Assembly: GCF_025837155.1 (NCBI RefSeq)
Contig: NZ_CP107549.1
Coordinates: forward strand, 3,844,001 to 3,908,000
Length of the DNA: 64,000 nt
Direction of reading: 5' to 3'
Source of the DNA: Pseudomonas sp. Z8(2022)
GTDB lineage: Bacteria; Pseudomonadota; Gammaproteobacteria; Pseudomonadales; Pseudomonadaceae
The translations under genes and the position numbers were made by a program. Within the stretch, counting starts at the first letter, position 1. Every line of letters starts with the position of its first letter. Below the pieces are notes generated by a model. It was not told where the DNA came from, made no database searches, and saw only the letters and a list, made by a program, of their open reading frames with translations. Shown here in pieces: positions 24,890 to 33,857 of this stretch.

Positions 24890-25894
24890 TTAAAGGGTGC
24901 CGGGAGGCGCGAGCAGCAGCGCCTCCAGTTCCAGGCCGACGCGCTCGGCATCGAGGCCATCGAAGCAAGGCTTGTCACGGTCACCGCTGCCGGCGCCCGG
25001 GCCAGTAGCACACAGGTGAATCTGGCTACGGCCGTAGGCGCCCACCTTGCCAGGCAGGGTCGGGCCGTAGAGGGAAATGTTCGGCACATCCAGTGCGGCA
25101 GCCAGGTGGCCGAGCCCGGTATCGACGGACACGCAGGCGGCGGCGCCGGCGATCACCTTGGCCACACCGGCCAGGTTCAGCTTCGGCAACACGGCGGCAT
25201 GGCTGAGTCCGGCAACGATGCGCTCGGCACGCGCCTTCTCGGCCTCGTTGCCCCAGGGCAGGCGCACGGCCCAGCCCAGCGCGTCCATGCGTTCGGCCAG
25301 TGCGCGCCAGTCGGCCTCCGGCCAGTGCTTGCTGGCCCAGGTAGTGCCATGCAGGAATACCAGGTAGGGCTGCGCGGTAGCGTCCGTCATCGCGGCGCGG
25401 TTCAGACCGTAGTCACCGGTTCCGGAGGGAAGCGAGTACCCCAGCGCCTTGGCGAACAGCTGACGCACACGCTCGAGGGCGTGCTGATCCTTGGCGACCG
25501 CATAGCGGCGATCGTAGAAGCGGCTGGCCAGCGGCTCACGCGCCGAATCTCGATCCAGCCCAGCCACCGGTGCGGAAACATAGCGAGTCAGCCAGGCGCT
25601 CTTGAGCAGGCCCTGGGCGTCGATCACCAGATCGTAGGAAGTTTCGCGCAGACGCTGCTTGAAGCGCGCCCATTCACCACTGCGCCAGGTGCGCAGCGGA
25701 TGCTTGCGCCAGCGGCGGATGGCCACTGGAATCACCTGGGAAACGGCCGGGTGCCAGGCCGGAATCTCGGCAAAGCCCTCTTCCACCACCCAGTCGAAGC
25801 GGATGCCGGGAATAGCGCGGGCGGCATCGGTCAGCGCCGGCAGCGTATGGACCACGTCGCCCAGCGACGAGGTCTTGATGATCAGCACCCGCAA
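24890..25894 (-). CDS. waaC: LPS heptosyltransferase I
   Basis: WaaC adds the first L,D-heptose from ADP-heptose to Kdo2-lipid A. The 334-residue GT9 protein starts with VLIIKTSSLGDVVHTLPAL, the standard WaaC N-terminus, and has FLHGTTWASKHWPE and VDTGLGHLAAALDVPNISLYGPT in the ADP-heptose-binding C-terminal half. The start codon appears to be TTG at 25894, one base after the waaF stop, with GAGG upstream; this places Met-Arg-Val exactly where family members begin. The one-base gap and shared pathway show cotranscription with waaF. Confidence 0.95.
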   Translation of the reverse strand: MRVLIIKTSSLGDVVHTLPALTDAARAIPGIRFDWVVEEGFAEIPAWHPAVSQVIPVAIRRWRKHPLRTWRSGEWARFKQRLRETSYDLVIDAQGLLKSAWLTRYVSAPVAGLDRDSAREPLASRFYDRRYAVAKDQHALERVRQLFAKALGYSLPSGTGDYGLNRAAMTDATAQPYLVFLHGTTWASKHWPEADWRALAERMDALGWAVRLPWGNEAEKARAERIVAGLSHAAVLPKLNLAGVAKVIAGAAACVSVDTGLGHLAAALDVPNISLYGPTLPGKVGAYGRSQIHLCATGPGAGSGDRDKPCFDGLDAERVGLELEALLLAPPGTL

Positions 25895-25895
25895 G

Positions 25896-26939
25896 TCAGT
25901 CGCCCTCGACCAGGGTCAGGGGCTCACCGACCAGCCGATCCAGCGCCTCGATCACCGGTCGCGGCTTGAGCTCGCGCAAACAGTTGTAGTGACCAAAGCG
26001 ACAGGTGCGCTCGAAGCATGGGCTGCACTCCAGCCCGAGACGAACGATCTCGACGCGGTCAGCCAGCGGCGGGGTGAATTGCGGCGAGGTTGAACCGTAG
26101 ACCGCCACCAGCGGACGGTTCAGCGCGGCAGCCACATGCATCAGGCCGGAGTCGTTGGACACCACGGCGGTCGCAGCCGACATCAGGTCGATGGCTTCGG
26201 CCAGGCTGGTCTGCCCCGACAGGTTGCTGACCTCTTCGCGCAACCCCGGAATCAGGCGCAGGCGAATGTCCTCGCCGCCGGCATGATCGTTCTTCGAGCC
26301 GAACAGCCAGACCTGCCAGCCCTGACGGATCTTGACCTCGGCAACCTTGGCATAGTGCTCGGCCGGCCAGCGTTTGGCCTCGCCAAACTCGGCGCCCGGG
26401 CACAGAGCCAGCACCGGACGATCCAGCTGCAGGCCGAACTTGCTCAGCGCCGCATCGCGACTGGCCTCGTCGATCTGCAGACGCGGCTGCGGATAAGGCT
26501 GCGGCAACGCAGCGCCCGGCTCATAGGCCAGCGCCATGAAGCGCTCGATCATCAACGGGTAGCGGTCTTTATCCAGCGTGCGGATATCGTTGAGCAGCCC
26601 ATAGCGCATTTCGCCCTTCCAGCCAGTGCGCCTGGGGATGCCGGCAAACCACGGAACCAGTGCGGACTTGAGCGAGTTCGGCAGCAGGATCGCCTGGTCG
26701 TACTGACCGGCCAGCGACTTGCCGATACGCCGGCGCGTGGCCAGATCGAGTACGCCATGGCCCAGCGGCAGGCTCAGCGCAGCACGCACCTCGGGCATGC
26801 GTTCGAGGATCGGCCGGCTCCAGTCCGGTGCCAGCACGTCGACCTCGCACCCGGGATGACGCTGTTTCAGGCACTGGAACAGCGTCTGCGCCATCACCAT
26901 GTCGCCTACCCAGCTCGGTCCAACGATCAATATCTTCAT
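25896..26939 (-). CDS. waaF: LPS heptosyltransferase II
   Basis: WaaF adds the second L,D-heptose to HepI. The 347-residue GT9 protein starts ILIVGPSWVGDMVMAQTLF and contains LLPNSLKSALVPWFAGIPRRTGW, CPGAEFGEAKRWP and VSNDSGLMHVAAALNRPLVAVYGST, all diagnostic; a Cys-rich SPCFERTCRFGHYNCL near the C-terminus is also usual for WaaF. It is the first gene of the core block that runs to wapH and on into the accessory module. ATG 26939 is preceded by TGGAAAAG. A GC-rich hairpin stands in the 60-nt gap to ilvE, so a separate promoter or partial readthrough may feed this operon. Confidence 0.96.
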   Translation of the reverse strand: MKILIVGPSWVGDMVMAQTLFQCLKQRHPGCEVDVLAPDWSRPILERMPEVRAALSLPLGHGVLDLATRRRIGKSLAGQYDQAILLPNSLKSALVPWFAGIPRRTGWKGEMRYGLLNDIRTLDKDRYPLMIERFMALAYEPGAALPQPYPQPRLQIDEASRDAALSKFGLQLDRPVLALCPGAEFGEAKRWPAEHYAKVAEVKIRQGWQVWLFGSKNDHAGGEDIRLRLIPGLREEVSNLSGQTSLAEAIDLMSAATAVVSNDSGLMHVAAALNRPLVAVYGSTSPQFTPPLADRVEIVRLGLECSPCFERTCRFGHYNCLRELKPRPVIEALDRLVGEPLTLVEGD

Positions 26940-26959
26940 GTCTTTTCCAGAAACGACCA

Positions 26960-26977
26960 GGGAGGCTTTCGCCTCCC
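26960..26977 (-). terminator. Possible weak terminator or attenuator between ilvE and waaF
   Basis: Seven-base arms GGGAGGC/GCCTCCC close a four-base GAAA loop on the minus strand. The downstream bases (TGGTCGTTTC) are only moderately T-rich, so termination after ilvE is likely partial. Confidence 0.5.
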
Positions 26978-26999
26978 CGTCGAGCCTTCGAGGAATCGC

Positions 27000-27923
27000 T
27001 TACTTGACCAGCGTACGCCATTCGGCGTGGCCGCTGGTCTTGCCGGTGACCAGGTCGAAGTAGGCCTTCTGCAGTTTCTCGGTGACCGGACCACGGCGAC
27101 CGATGCCGATCTTGCGGCCATCGACCTCACGGATCGGCGTGACTTCGGCAGCGGTGCCGGTGAAGAACGCTTCGTCGGCGATGTACACCTCGTCACGGGT
27201 GATGCGCTTCTCGACCACCTTGATGCCGTTTTCTTCGGCCAGGGTCAGGATGGTGCTGCGGGTGATGCCATTGAGGCAGGAGGTCACTTCCGGGGTGTAC
27301 ACCACACCGTCCTTGACCAGGAAGATGTTCTCGCCCGAACCCTCGGCCACGTAGCCTTCCGGATCCAGCAGCATGGCCTCGTCGGCACCACCGGAAATGG
27401 CTTCCTGCAGGGCCAGCATCGAGTTGATGTAGTTGCCGTTGGCCTTGGCGCGGGTCATGGCGATGTTGACGTGGTGACGGGTGTAGGAGCTGGTGCGCAC
27501 CTTGATGCCGGCTTCCAGCGCTTCTTCGCCCATGTAGGCGCCCCAGTGCCAGGCGGCGACAATCACGTGAACCTTCAGGCCGGCGGCGCGCAGGCCCATG
27601 CCCTCGCTACCGAAGAACACCATCGGGCGCAGGTAGGCACTTTCCAGGCCATTCTCACGCACGGCGGCGCGCTGCGCGTCGTTGATTTCTTCCTTGGTGA
27701 AAGGAATCTGCATGTTGAAGATGTGCGCGGAGTCGAACAGACGGTCGGTGTGCGCCTGCAGGCGGAAGATCGCAGTGCCGTCCGGGGTGTTGTAGGCACG
27801 CACACCTTCGAACACGCCCATGCCGTAGTGCAGGGTGTGGGTCAGCACATGGGTGTTGGCTTCGCGCCACGGCACCAGTTTGCCGTCGTACCAGATCACG
27901 CCATCACGGTCGGACATCGACAT
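27000..27923 (-). CDS. ilvE: Branched-chain amino acid aminotransferase
   Basis: IlvE makes the last step of valine, leucine and isoleucine synthesis by moving the amino group of glutamate to the branched 2-keto acids, using pyridoxal phosphate. The 307-residue fold type IV protein has HYGMGVFEGVRAY, the ANGNYINSMLALQEA segment with the nearby active-site region, GSGENIFLVKDG and NGITRSTILTLA. Length and motifs match Pseudomonas IlvE (PA5013). The ATG at 27923 has GAGGAG about 9 nt upstream. It lies 64 nt downstream of glnE on the same strand. Confidence 0.96.
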   Translation of the reverse strand: MSMSDRDGVIWYDGKLVPWREANTHVLTHTLHYGMGVFEGVRAYNTPDGTAIFRLQAHTDRLFDSAHIFNMQIPFTKEEINDAQRAAVRENGLESAYLRPMVFFGSEGMGLRAAGLKVHVIVAAWHWGAYMGEEALEAGIKVRTSSYTRHHVNIAMTRAKANGNYINSMLALQEAISGGADEAMLLDPEGYVAEGSGENIFLVKDGVVYTPEVTSCLNGITRSTILTLAEENGIKVVEKRITRDEVYIADEAFFTGTAAEVTPIREVDGRKIGIGRRGPVTEKLQKAYFDLVTGKTSGHAEWRTLVK

Positions 27924-27987
27924 CTTGCCTGCTCCTCAAATTCGCTTCACGGTTCGAACAAATAAGATGGGGCCACGGCCCCGCCAA

Positions 27988-30930
27988 TCATTTCAGCCCC
28001 AGCTCGCGCCACAGGCGCATCACGGCGCGGCGCTCGTCCTGGAACTGATCCCCCGGCACCACACCAGGCTGCTTCTGCAATGCCTGACGATGGGCGGCCG
28101 AGCGATAGATCTTGTAGACCTCTCGCAGCAACGCAGCATCCTCGCTCGCCATCAGGCCGACCCGTTCCAGACCTTCCAGAATGCGGATGTTGTCGGTGAA
28201 CTCGAGTAACTGCGGGTGTTGCCACGACCAGGCCAGAGCCGCGTATTGCACCATAAATTCGATATCGACGATACCACCGGCGTCCTGCTTCAGATCGAAG
28301 GAGGACGTGGCCTCGAAGGCATTCGCCGCCGTTCCCGCCGCAGTGCTGCGAGTGCCCAGGTTGTCGCGCATCTTCGCGCGCATCTCGCTCACCTCGACCC
28401 GCAGTGCCTCGATGTCGCGCTGGCGGCCAAGCACCTCGGCGCGCACGCGGGCGAATTCGCCAGCCAGCCTCGGGCAGCCGACAAGGACCCGTGCGCGCAC
28501 CAGCGCCTGGTGTTCCCAGGTCCAGGCCTCGTTTTCCTGATAACGCTGGAACGCACCGAGCGAGCTGACCAGGAGCCCGGCTGCGCCGGATGGTCGCAGA
28601 CGCATGTCCACCTCATACAGCGCGCCGGACGTGGTCTGGGTGGTCAGCAGATGAATGATGCGCTGGCCCAGGCGAGTGAAGAACTGCGCACCGTCGATGG
28701 GCTTGGCGCCATCGGTCTCGGCCTGCGGGTCGCCGTCATGGATGAACACCAGATCCAGATCCGAACCGTGGCCGAATTCCAGGCCACCGACCTTGCCGTA
28801 GCCGACGATGATGAAGTCCGGATCGCACGGTGTGCCATCGACGCGAAACGGCCGGCCATGGCGTTGCACGGTGTGCTGCCAGGCCAGCGCCAGCACCTGA
28901 TCGAGAATCGCCTCGGCCAGCCAGGTCAGGTAATCCGAGACTTTCATCAAGGGCAGCGTGCCGGCGATTTCCGAAGCAGCCACACGCAGACTGTGAGCCA
29001 GCTTGAAGTGACGCAGCGCCTCCATCTGCTGCTCCAGATCCTCCTCCGGAATACGCACCAGCCGCTCGCGCAATTCGGCTGCCAGCTCCGGGGCCAGCGG
29101 CGGGGAGTACAGCCGCCCCTCATTGAGCAGCTCGTCGAGCAACAGCGGATAACGGGCGATCTGCTCGGCGATCCAGGGGCTGGCAGCGCACAGCGCGATC
29201 AGGCGCTCCAGCGCACCCGGATTTTCGCTCAACAGCACCAGATAGGCCGAGCGCCGGGCGACCTTCTCCACCAATGGCAATACCCGTTCGAGCACCAGAT
29301 CCGGCGCCGCATGCTCTACCGTCTGTGCCAGCAGACGCGGAATGAAGGCGTCCAGGCGCTCGCGTCCTAGTCGCTGCATGGCGCGCACCTGCGGCCCGCT
29401 GCGCAGATCGCCGAGACGCCGACTGGCCGTGGAGGCCTCGGCAAAGCCGGCCTCCTGCAGCTGCTGTACGGCCGCCTCCTCGTCCAGCGCCCCTTGCCAT
29501 AGAGGCAGCCACTCGGCGCCGACCGCGGTTTCGCCGGCCTGCGCCTCATCCTCGTCGGGATCGGCAATCACCTGCTGGAAATGCCACTCGATGCGACCGC
29601 GCCAGTGCGTCAAACGCTCATGAAAGCTCGCCCAGTCGGCAAAGCCCATGATCGCAGCCACCCGCACCTGGTCCTGCGCATCGGCCGGCAACATCTGCGT
29701 CTGCCGGTCACCGATGCCTTGCAGGGCGTGCTCGGTATAGCGCAGGAACTCGTAGCCTTCCTTCATCTCGGCGACCACCGCGGGCGGCAGATAGCCCTGT
29801 CCTTCCAACGTGCCCAGCACCTTGAGCAGCGGCCGTTGCTGCAGACTCAGGTCACGCCCACCGTGGATCAGCTGGAACGCCTGGGCGATGAACTCGATCT
29901 CGCGGATACCGCCGGCGCCGAGCTTGATGTTCTCGCTCATGCCCTTGCGCCGCACTTCCTGCTGGATCAGCAGCTTCATCGCACGCAGCGCCTCGATGGC
30001 GGAGAAGTCCAGATAGCGGCGATAGACGAAGGGCCGAAGCATTTCCAGCAGTTCGGCGCCCGCAACCTGATCACCCCCCACCACACGCGCCTTGATCATC
30101 GCGTAACGTTCCCAGTCGCGCCCCTGGTCCTGGTAGTACTGCTCCAGCGCATTGAAGCTGAACACCAGCGCGCCGGACGAACCATAGGGGCGCAGGCGCA
30201 TGTCGGTGCGGAACACGAAGCCGTCGACGGTGATCGCATCCAGCGCCTTGATCAGCTTCTGCCCCAGGCGGATGAAGAACTCCTGGTTGTCCAGCGGGCG
30301 CTTGACGCCCTCGGTCTCGCCCCCTTCCGGGTAGCCGAAGATCAGATCGATATCCGAAGACAGATTGAGCTCATGCGCGCCGAGCTTGCCCATGCCGAGG
30401 ATGACCATGTGCTGCGGCTGCCCGCTGCGTCGCCCCACCGGCGTGCCGAACTGCGCGCAATGGCGCGGATAGAGCCAGTGGTAGGCCAGATCGATACAGG
30501 CATCGGCAAGATCGGAGAGGTCGCGACAGGTCTCCGCCAGCGCCGCCTGTCGGCTGAAGTCGCGCCAGATGATGCGCAGTTGCTGACGATTGCGAAAACG
30601 CCGCAGGCAGCGTCCCAGCGCATCTTCATCGGCGCAGTCGGCCACCTGCACTTCCAGTTGCTGACGCAGTTCGCCAGGCGCCAGGCTGCGTTCCAGCTCG
30701 CCGGATTCGGCCAGTGCGACGAACATCTGCGGGTCGCGCCGCGCCTGTTCGGCGACGAAGTCGCTCAGGGCCGACACCTGCCGCCAGGCATCGCGCCGCT
30801 CCTGCGGCCAGGCGGCAACGCGCCCGGCCAGCGCATCATGCTCGGCCAGGGCAGCCTGCAGTGACTGTTCGGCTCGCTCGGCCAGGGAGATCAGGGAAGA
30901 GGGCAACTCGACCAGCAACGGCAGGCTCAT
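27988..30930 (-). CDS. glnE: Bifunctional glutamine synthetase adenylyltransferase/adenylyl-removing enzyme
   Basis: GlnE adenylylates glutamine synthetase when nitrogen is plentiful and removes AMP when it is scarce, under control of the PII protein. The 980-residue product has two nucleotidyltransferase domains: the N-terminal one with LSSDIDLIFGYPEGG (adenylyl removal) and the C-terminal one with HGSDLDLVFIHDGD (adenylylation), each followed by a helical GlnD-UTase-type domain; a regulatory helical region joins them. ATG 30930 has AAAGGAT upstream. It diverges from aceE across 270 nt and is followed by ilvE. Confidence 0.97.
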   Translation of the reverse strand: MSLPLLVELPSSLISLAERAEQSLQAALAEHDALAGRVAAWPQERRDAWRQVSALSDFVAEQARRDPQMFVALAESGELERSLAPGELRQQLEVQVADCADEDALGRCLRRFRNRQQLRIIWRDFSRQAALAETCRDLSDLADACIDLAYHWLYPRHCAQFGTPVGRRSGQPQHMVILGMGKLGAHELNLSSDIDLIFGYPEGGETEGVKRPLDNQEFFIRLGQKLIKALDAITVDGFVFRTDMRLRPYGSSGALVFSFNALEQYYQDQGRDWERYAMIKARVVGGDQVAGAELLEMLRPFVYRRYLDFSAIEALRAMKLLIQQEVRRKGMSENIKLGAGGIREIEFIAQAFQLIHGGRDLSLQQRPLLKVLGTLEGQGYLPPAVVAEMKEGYEFLRYTEHALQGIGDRQTQMLPADAQDQVRVAAIMGFADWASFHERLTHWRGRIEWHFQQVIADPDEDEAQAGETAVGAEWLPLWQGALDEEAAVQQLQEAGFAEASTASRRLGDLRSGPQVRAMQRLGRERLDAFIPRLLAQTVEHAAPDLVLERVLPLVEKVARRSAYLVLLSENPGALERLIALCAASPWIAEQIARYPLLLDELLNEGRLYSPPLAPELAAELRERLVRIPEEDLEQQMEALRHFKLAHSLRVAASEIAGTLPLMKVSDYLTWLAEAILDQVLALAWQHTVQRHGRPFRVDGTPCDPDFIIVGYGKVGGLEFGHGSDLDLVFIHDGDPQAETDGAKPIDGAQFFTRLGQRIIHLLTTQTTSGALYEVDMRLRPSGAAGLLVSSLGAFQRYQENEAWTWEHQALVRARVLVGCPRLAGEFARVRAEVLGRQRDIEALRVEVSEMRAKMRDNLGTRSTAAGTAANAFEATSSFDLKQDAGGIVDIEFMVQYAALAWSWQHPQLLEFTDNIRILEGLERVGLMASEDAALLREVYKIYRSAAHRQALQKQPGVVPGDQFQDERRAVMRLWRELGLK

Positions 30931-31020
30931 GGTCTATCCTTTTGGCGGACTGCCGACGCACGGCGCAAGCACCCGGAACCCCACTCCTGCGGGGCACGTG
31001 CGGCCGGCAGTGCCGCGGAT

Positions 31021-31035
31021 TGTAGTTTTACTACG
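31021..31035. promoter_or_regulatory. Palindromic operator candidate 1 upstream of aceE
   Basis: TGTAGTTTTACTACG has arms TGTAGT and ACTACG around a three-base centre (5 of 6 arm positions pair). It is the inverted partner of the site at 31074. A weak promoter-like TTGTAG/TTGTAT pair (31020 and 31042, 16-base spacer) would place its -35 inside this site. Confidence 0.6.
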
Positions 31036-31073
31036 AAAGAATTGTATCCAGAGGGCTGAATCCGCCATCGAAA

Positions 31074-31088
31074 TGTAGTAAAACTACA
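31074..31088. promoter_or_regulatory. Palindromic operator candidate 2 upstream of aceE
   Basis: TGTAGTAAAACTACA is a perfect 6-3-6 palindrome. Its centre is 53 bp, about five helical turns, from site 1, so a dimeric regulator could bind both on one face of the helix. The TGTA...TACA arms and 15-bp size resemble boxes of the HexR type; this identity is inference. The rest of the 270-nt glnE-aceE gap shows no other clear structure. Confidence 0.65.
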
Positions 31089-31200
31089 TGTGGCCGGTCC
31101 TACCCCCGGTAAATCCAAGAATTTCAACTCGCCCGCCCACAAAGCCGGCGAGACCCAACTGGCCTCCGATTCTGGAAGCCTTTCCGCCCTGGAGCAAGCC

Positions 31201-33846
31201 ATGCAAGACCTCGATCCGATCGAAACCCAGGAATGGCTGGACGCCCTTGAATCCGTCCTCGACCGTGAGGGTGAAGACCGTGCCCATTACCTGATGACCC
31301 GTCTGGGCGAGCTGGCCACCCGCAGCGGTGCGCAACTGCCCTACGCGATCACCACTCCCTACCGCAACACCATCCCGGTAACCCACGAAGCGCGCATGCC
31401 CGGCGACCTGTTCATGGAGCGCCGCATCCGTTCGCTGGTGCGCTGGAACGCCCTGGCCATGGTGATGCGCACCAACCTGGACGACCCGGATCTGGGCGGC
31501 CACATTTCCAGCTTCGCCTCCTCGGCGACGCTGTATGACATCGGCTTCAACTACTTCTTCCAGGCCCCGACCGAAGAGCACGGCGGCGACCTGGTGTTCT
31601 ATCAGGGCCACGCAAGCCCTGGCGTCTACGCCCGCGCCTTCATGGAAGGCCGCATCAGCGAAGACCAGATGCAGAACTTCCGCCGCGAAGTGGATGGCAA
31701 GGGCCTGTCCTCCTACCCGCACCCCTGGCTGATGCCGGACTTCTGGCAGTTCCCCACCGTATCCATGGGCCTCGGCCCGATCCAGGCCATCTACCAGGCC
31801 CGCTTCATGAAGTACCTGGAAGCGCGCGGCTTCATCCCGGCCGGCAAGCAGAAGGTCTGGTGCTTCATGGGCGACGGCGAGTGCGACGAGCCGGAATCCC
31901 TCGGTGCCATCTCCCTGGCCGGCCGCGAGAAGCTGGACAACCTGATCTTCGTCATCAACTGCAACCTGCAGCGCCTCGACGGCCCGGTTCGCGGCAACGG
32001 CAAGATCATTCAGGAACTCGAAGGCGTGTTCCGCGGCGCCCAGTGGAACGTCAACAAGGTCGTCTGGGGTCGTTTCTGGGATCCGCTGTTCGCCAAGGAC
32101 AAGGACGGTGCCCTGCAGCGCCGCATGGACGAAGTGGTCGACGGTGAATACCAGAACTACAAGGCCAAAGACGGCGCCTACGTTCGCGAAAACTTCTTCA
32201 ACACCCCGGAACTCAAGGAGATGGTCAAGGACCTCTCCGACGAGGAGATCTGGAAGCTCAACCGTGGCGGCCACGACCCGTACAAGGTCTATGCTGCCTA
32301 CCACCAGGCCGTGAACCACGAAGGCCAGCCGACCGTGATCCTGGCCAAGACCATCAAGGGCTACGGTACCGGCGCCGGTGAAGCGAAAAACACCGCGCAC
32401 AACACCAAGAAGGTGGACGTGGAGAGCCTGCGTCAGTTCCGCGACCGCTTCGACATCCCGGTCAAGGACGAGGACCTGGAGAACCTGCCGTTCGTGCGCC
32501 CGGAACCGGGCAGCCCCGAGTACAAGTACCTGCACGAGCGCCGCGCGGCCCTCGGCGGCTTCGTACCGCAGCGCCGGCAGAAGAGCTTCAGCATCCCCAC
32601 TCCGCCGCTGGATACCCTCAAGGCCATCCTCGACGGCTCGGGCGATCGTGAAATTTCCACCACCATGGCCTTCGTGCGCATCCTCGCGCAACTGGTCAAG
32701 GACAAGGAACTCGGCCAGCGCATCGTCCCGATCATTCCGGACGAAGCCCGTACCTTCGGTATGGAAGGCATGTTTCGTCAGCTCGGCATCTACTCCTCGG
32801 TCGGCCAGCTGTACGAGCCGGTCGATAAAGACCAGGTGATGTTCTACAAAGAGGACAAGAAAGGTCAGATCCTCGAGGAAGGCATCAACGAGGCGGGGGC
32901 CATGAGCTCCTTCATCGCCGCCGGCACCTCCTACTCCACCCACAACCAGCCGATGCTGCCGTTCTACATCTTCTACTCGATGTTCGGCCTGCAGCGGATC
33001 GGTGACCTGGCCTGGGCCGCTGGCGACAGCCGCACCCGCGGCTTCCTGGTCGGCGGTACCGCCGGACGTACCACGCTCAACGGCGAAGGCCTGCAGCATG
33101 AGGACGGTCACAGCCACATCCTGGCCTCGACCATTCCCAACTGCCGTACCTACGACCCGACCTACGGCTACGAACTGGCGGTGATCATCCGCGAAGGCAT
33201 CCGCCAGATGGTCGAAGAGCAACAGGACATCTTCTACTACATCACCGTGATGAACGAGTCGTACCAGCAGCCGGCCATGCCGGAAGGCGTGGAAGACGGC
33301 ATCATCAAGGGCATGTACCTGCTCGAGGAAGACAAGAAGGAAGCCGCGCACCACGTGCAGCTGCTGGGCAGCGGCACCATCCTGCGCGAAGTCCGCGAAG
33401 CGGCGAAGATCCTGCGCGACGAGTTCAACATCGGCGCCGATGTCTGGAGCGTCACCAGCTTCAACGAACTGCGCCGCGACGGCCTGGCCGTGGAACGCAG
33501 CAACCGCCTGCACCCGGGCCAGAAGCCGAAACAGACCTACATCGAGCAGTGCCTGAGCGGTCGCAAGGGTCCGGTCATCGCCTCCACCGACTACATGAAG
33601 CTGTTCGCCGAACAGGTTCGTCAGTGGGTTCCGAGCAAGGAATACAAGGTCCTCGGCACCGACGGCTTCGGCCGCAGCGACAGCCGCAAGCAGCTGCGCC
33701 ACTTCTTCGAAGTGGATCGCAACTGGGTCGTGCTCGCCGCCTTGGAAGCCCTGGTAGACCGTGGCGAAATCGAAGCCAAGGTGCTGGCCGACGCCATCAC
33801 CAAGTTCGGCATCAATGCCGATAAAGCCAACCCCCTGGACTGCTAA
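31201..33846 (+). CDS. aceE: Pyruvate dehydrogenase E1 component
   Basis: AceE is the homodimeric thiamine-diphosphate E1 of pyruvate dehydrogenase: it decarboxylates pyruvate and acetylates the lipoyl arms of AceF. The 881-residue product has the usual length, and the ThDP motif GDGECDEPESLGAISLAGRE with downstream INCN is clear, as are the HGGDLVFYQGHASPG and GLQHEDGHSH segments around the active site. ATG 31201 (MQDLDPIETQEW) is the start: GGAG lies 6 nt before it and P. aeruginosa AceE begins there, although the frame stays open back to a GTG at 31090. aceF follows after 11 nt. Confidence 0.97.
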   Translation: MQDLDPIETQEWLDALESVLDREGEDRAHYLMTRLGELATRSGAQLPYAITTPYRNTIPVTHEARMPGDLFMERRIRSLVRWNALAMVMRTNLDDPDLGGHISSFASSATLYDIGFNYFFQAPTEEHGGDLVFYQGHASPGVYARAFMEGRISEDQMQNFRREVDGKGLSSYPHPWLMPDFWQFPTVSMGLGPIQAIYQARFMKYLEARGFIPAGKQKVWCFMGDGECDEPESLGAISLAGREKLDNLIFVINCNLQRLDGPVRGNGKIIQELEGVFRGAQWNVNKVVWGRFWDPLFAKDKDGALQRRMDEVVDGEYQNYKAKDGAYVRENFFNTPELKEMVKDLSDEEIWKLNRGGHDPYKVYAAYHQAVNHEGQPTVILAKTIKGYGTGAGEAKNTAHNTKKVDVESLRQFRDRFDIPVKDEDLENLPFVRPEPGSPEYKYLHERRAALGGFVPQRRQKSFSIPTPPLDTLKAILDGSGDREISTTMAFVRILAQLVKDKELGQRIVPIIPDEARTFGMEGMFRQLGIYSSVGQLYEPVDKDQVMFYKEDKKGQILEEGINEAGAMSSFIAAGTSYSTHNQPMLPFYIFYSMFGLQRIGDLAWAAGDSRTRGFLVGGTAGRTTLNGEGLQHEDGHSHILASTIPNCRTYDPTYGYELAVIIREGIRQMVEEQQDIFYYITVMNESYQQPAMPEGVEDGIIKGMYLLEEDKKEAAHHVQLLGSGTILREVREAAKILRDEFNIGADVWSVTSFNELRRDGLAVERSNRLHPGQKPKQTYIEQCLSGRKGPVIASTDYMKLFAEQVRQWVPSKEYKVLGTDGFGRSDSRKQLRHFFEVDRNWVVLAALEALVDRGEIEAKVLADAITKFGINADKANPLDC

Positions 33847-33857
33847 GGAGCGTAGCG

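Noticed and set aside
31090..31200. GTG-initiated extension of aceE
   Set aside because: It would run out from the second palindrome, has no homology, and the ATG at 31201 has a proper GGAG and the known AceE N-terminus.
31084..33702. 872-codon minus-strand frame opposite aceE
   Set aside because: Shadow of the highly biased aceE codons; His/Val/Leu-rich with no recognisable domain.
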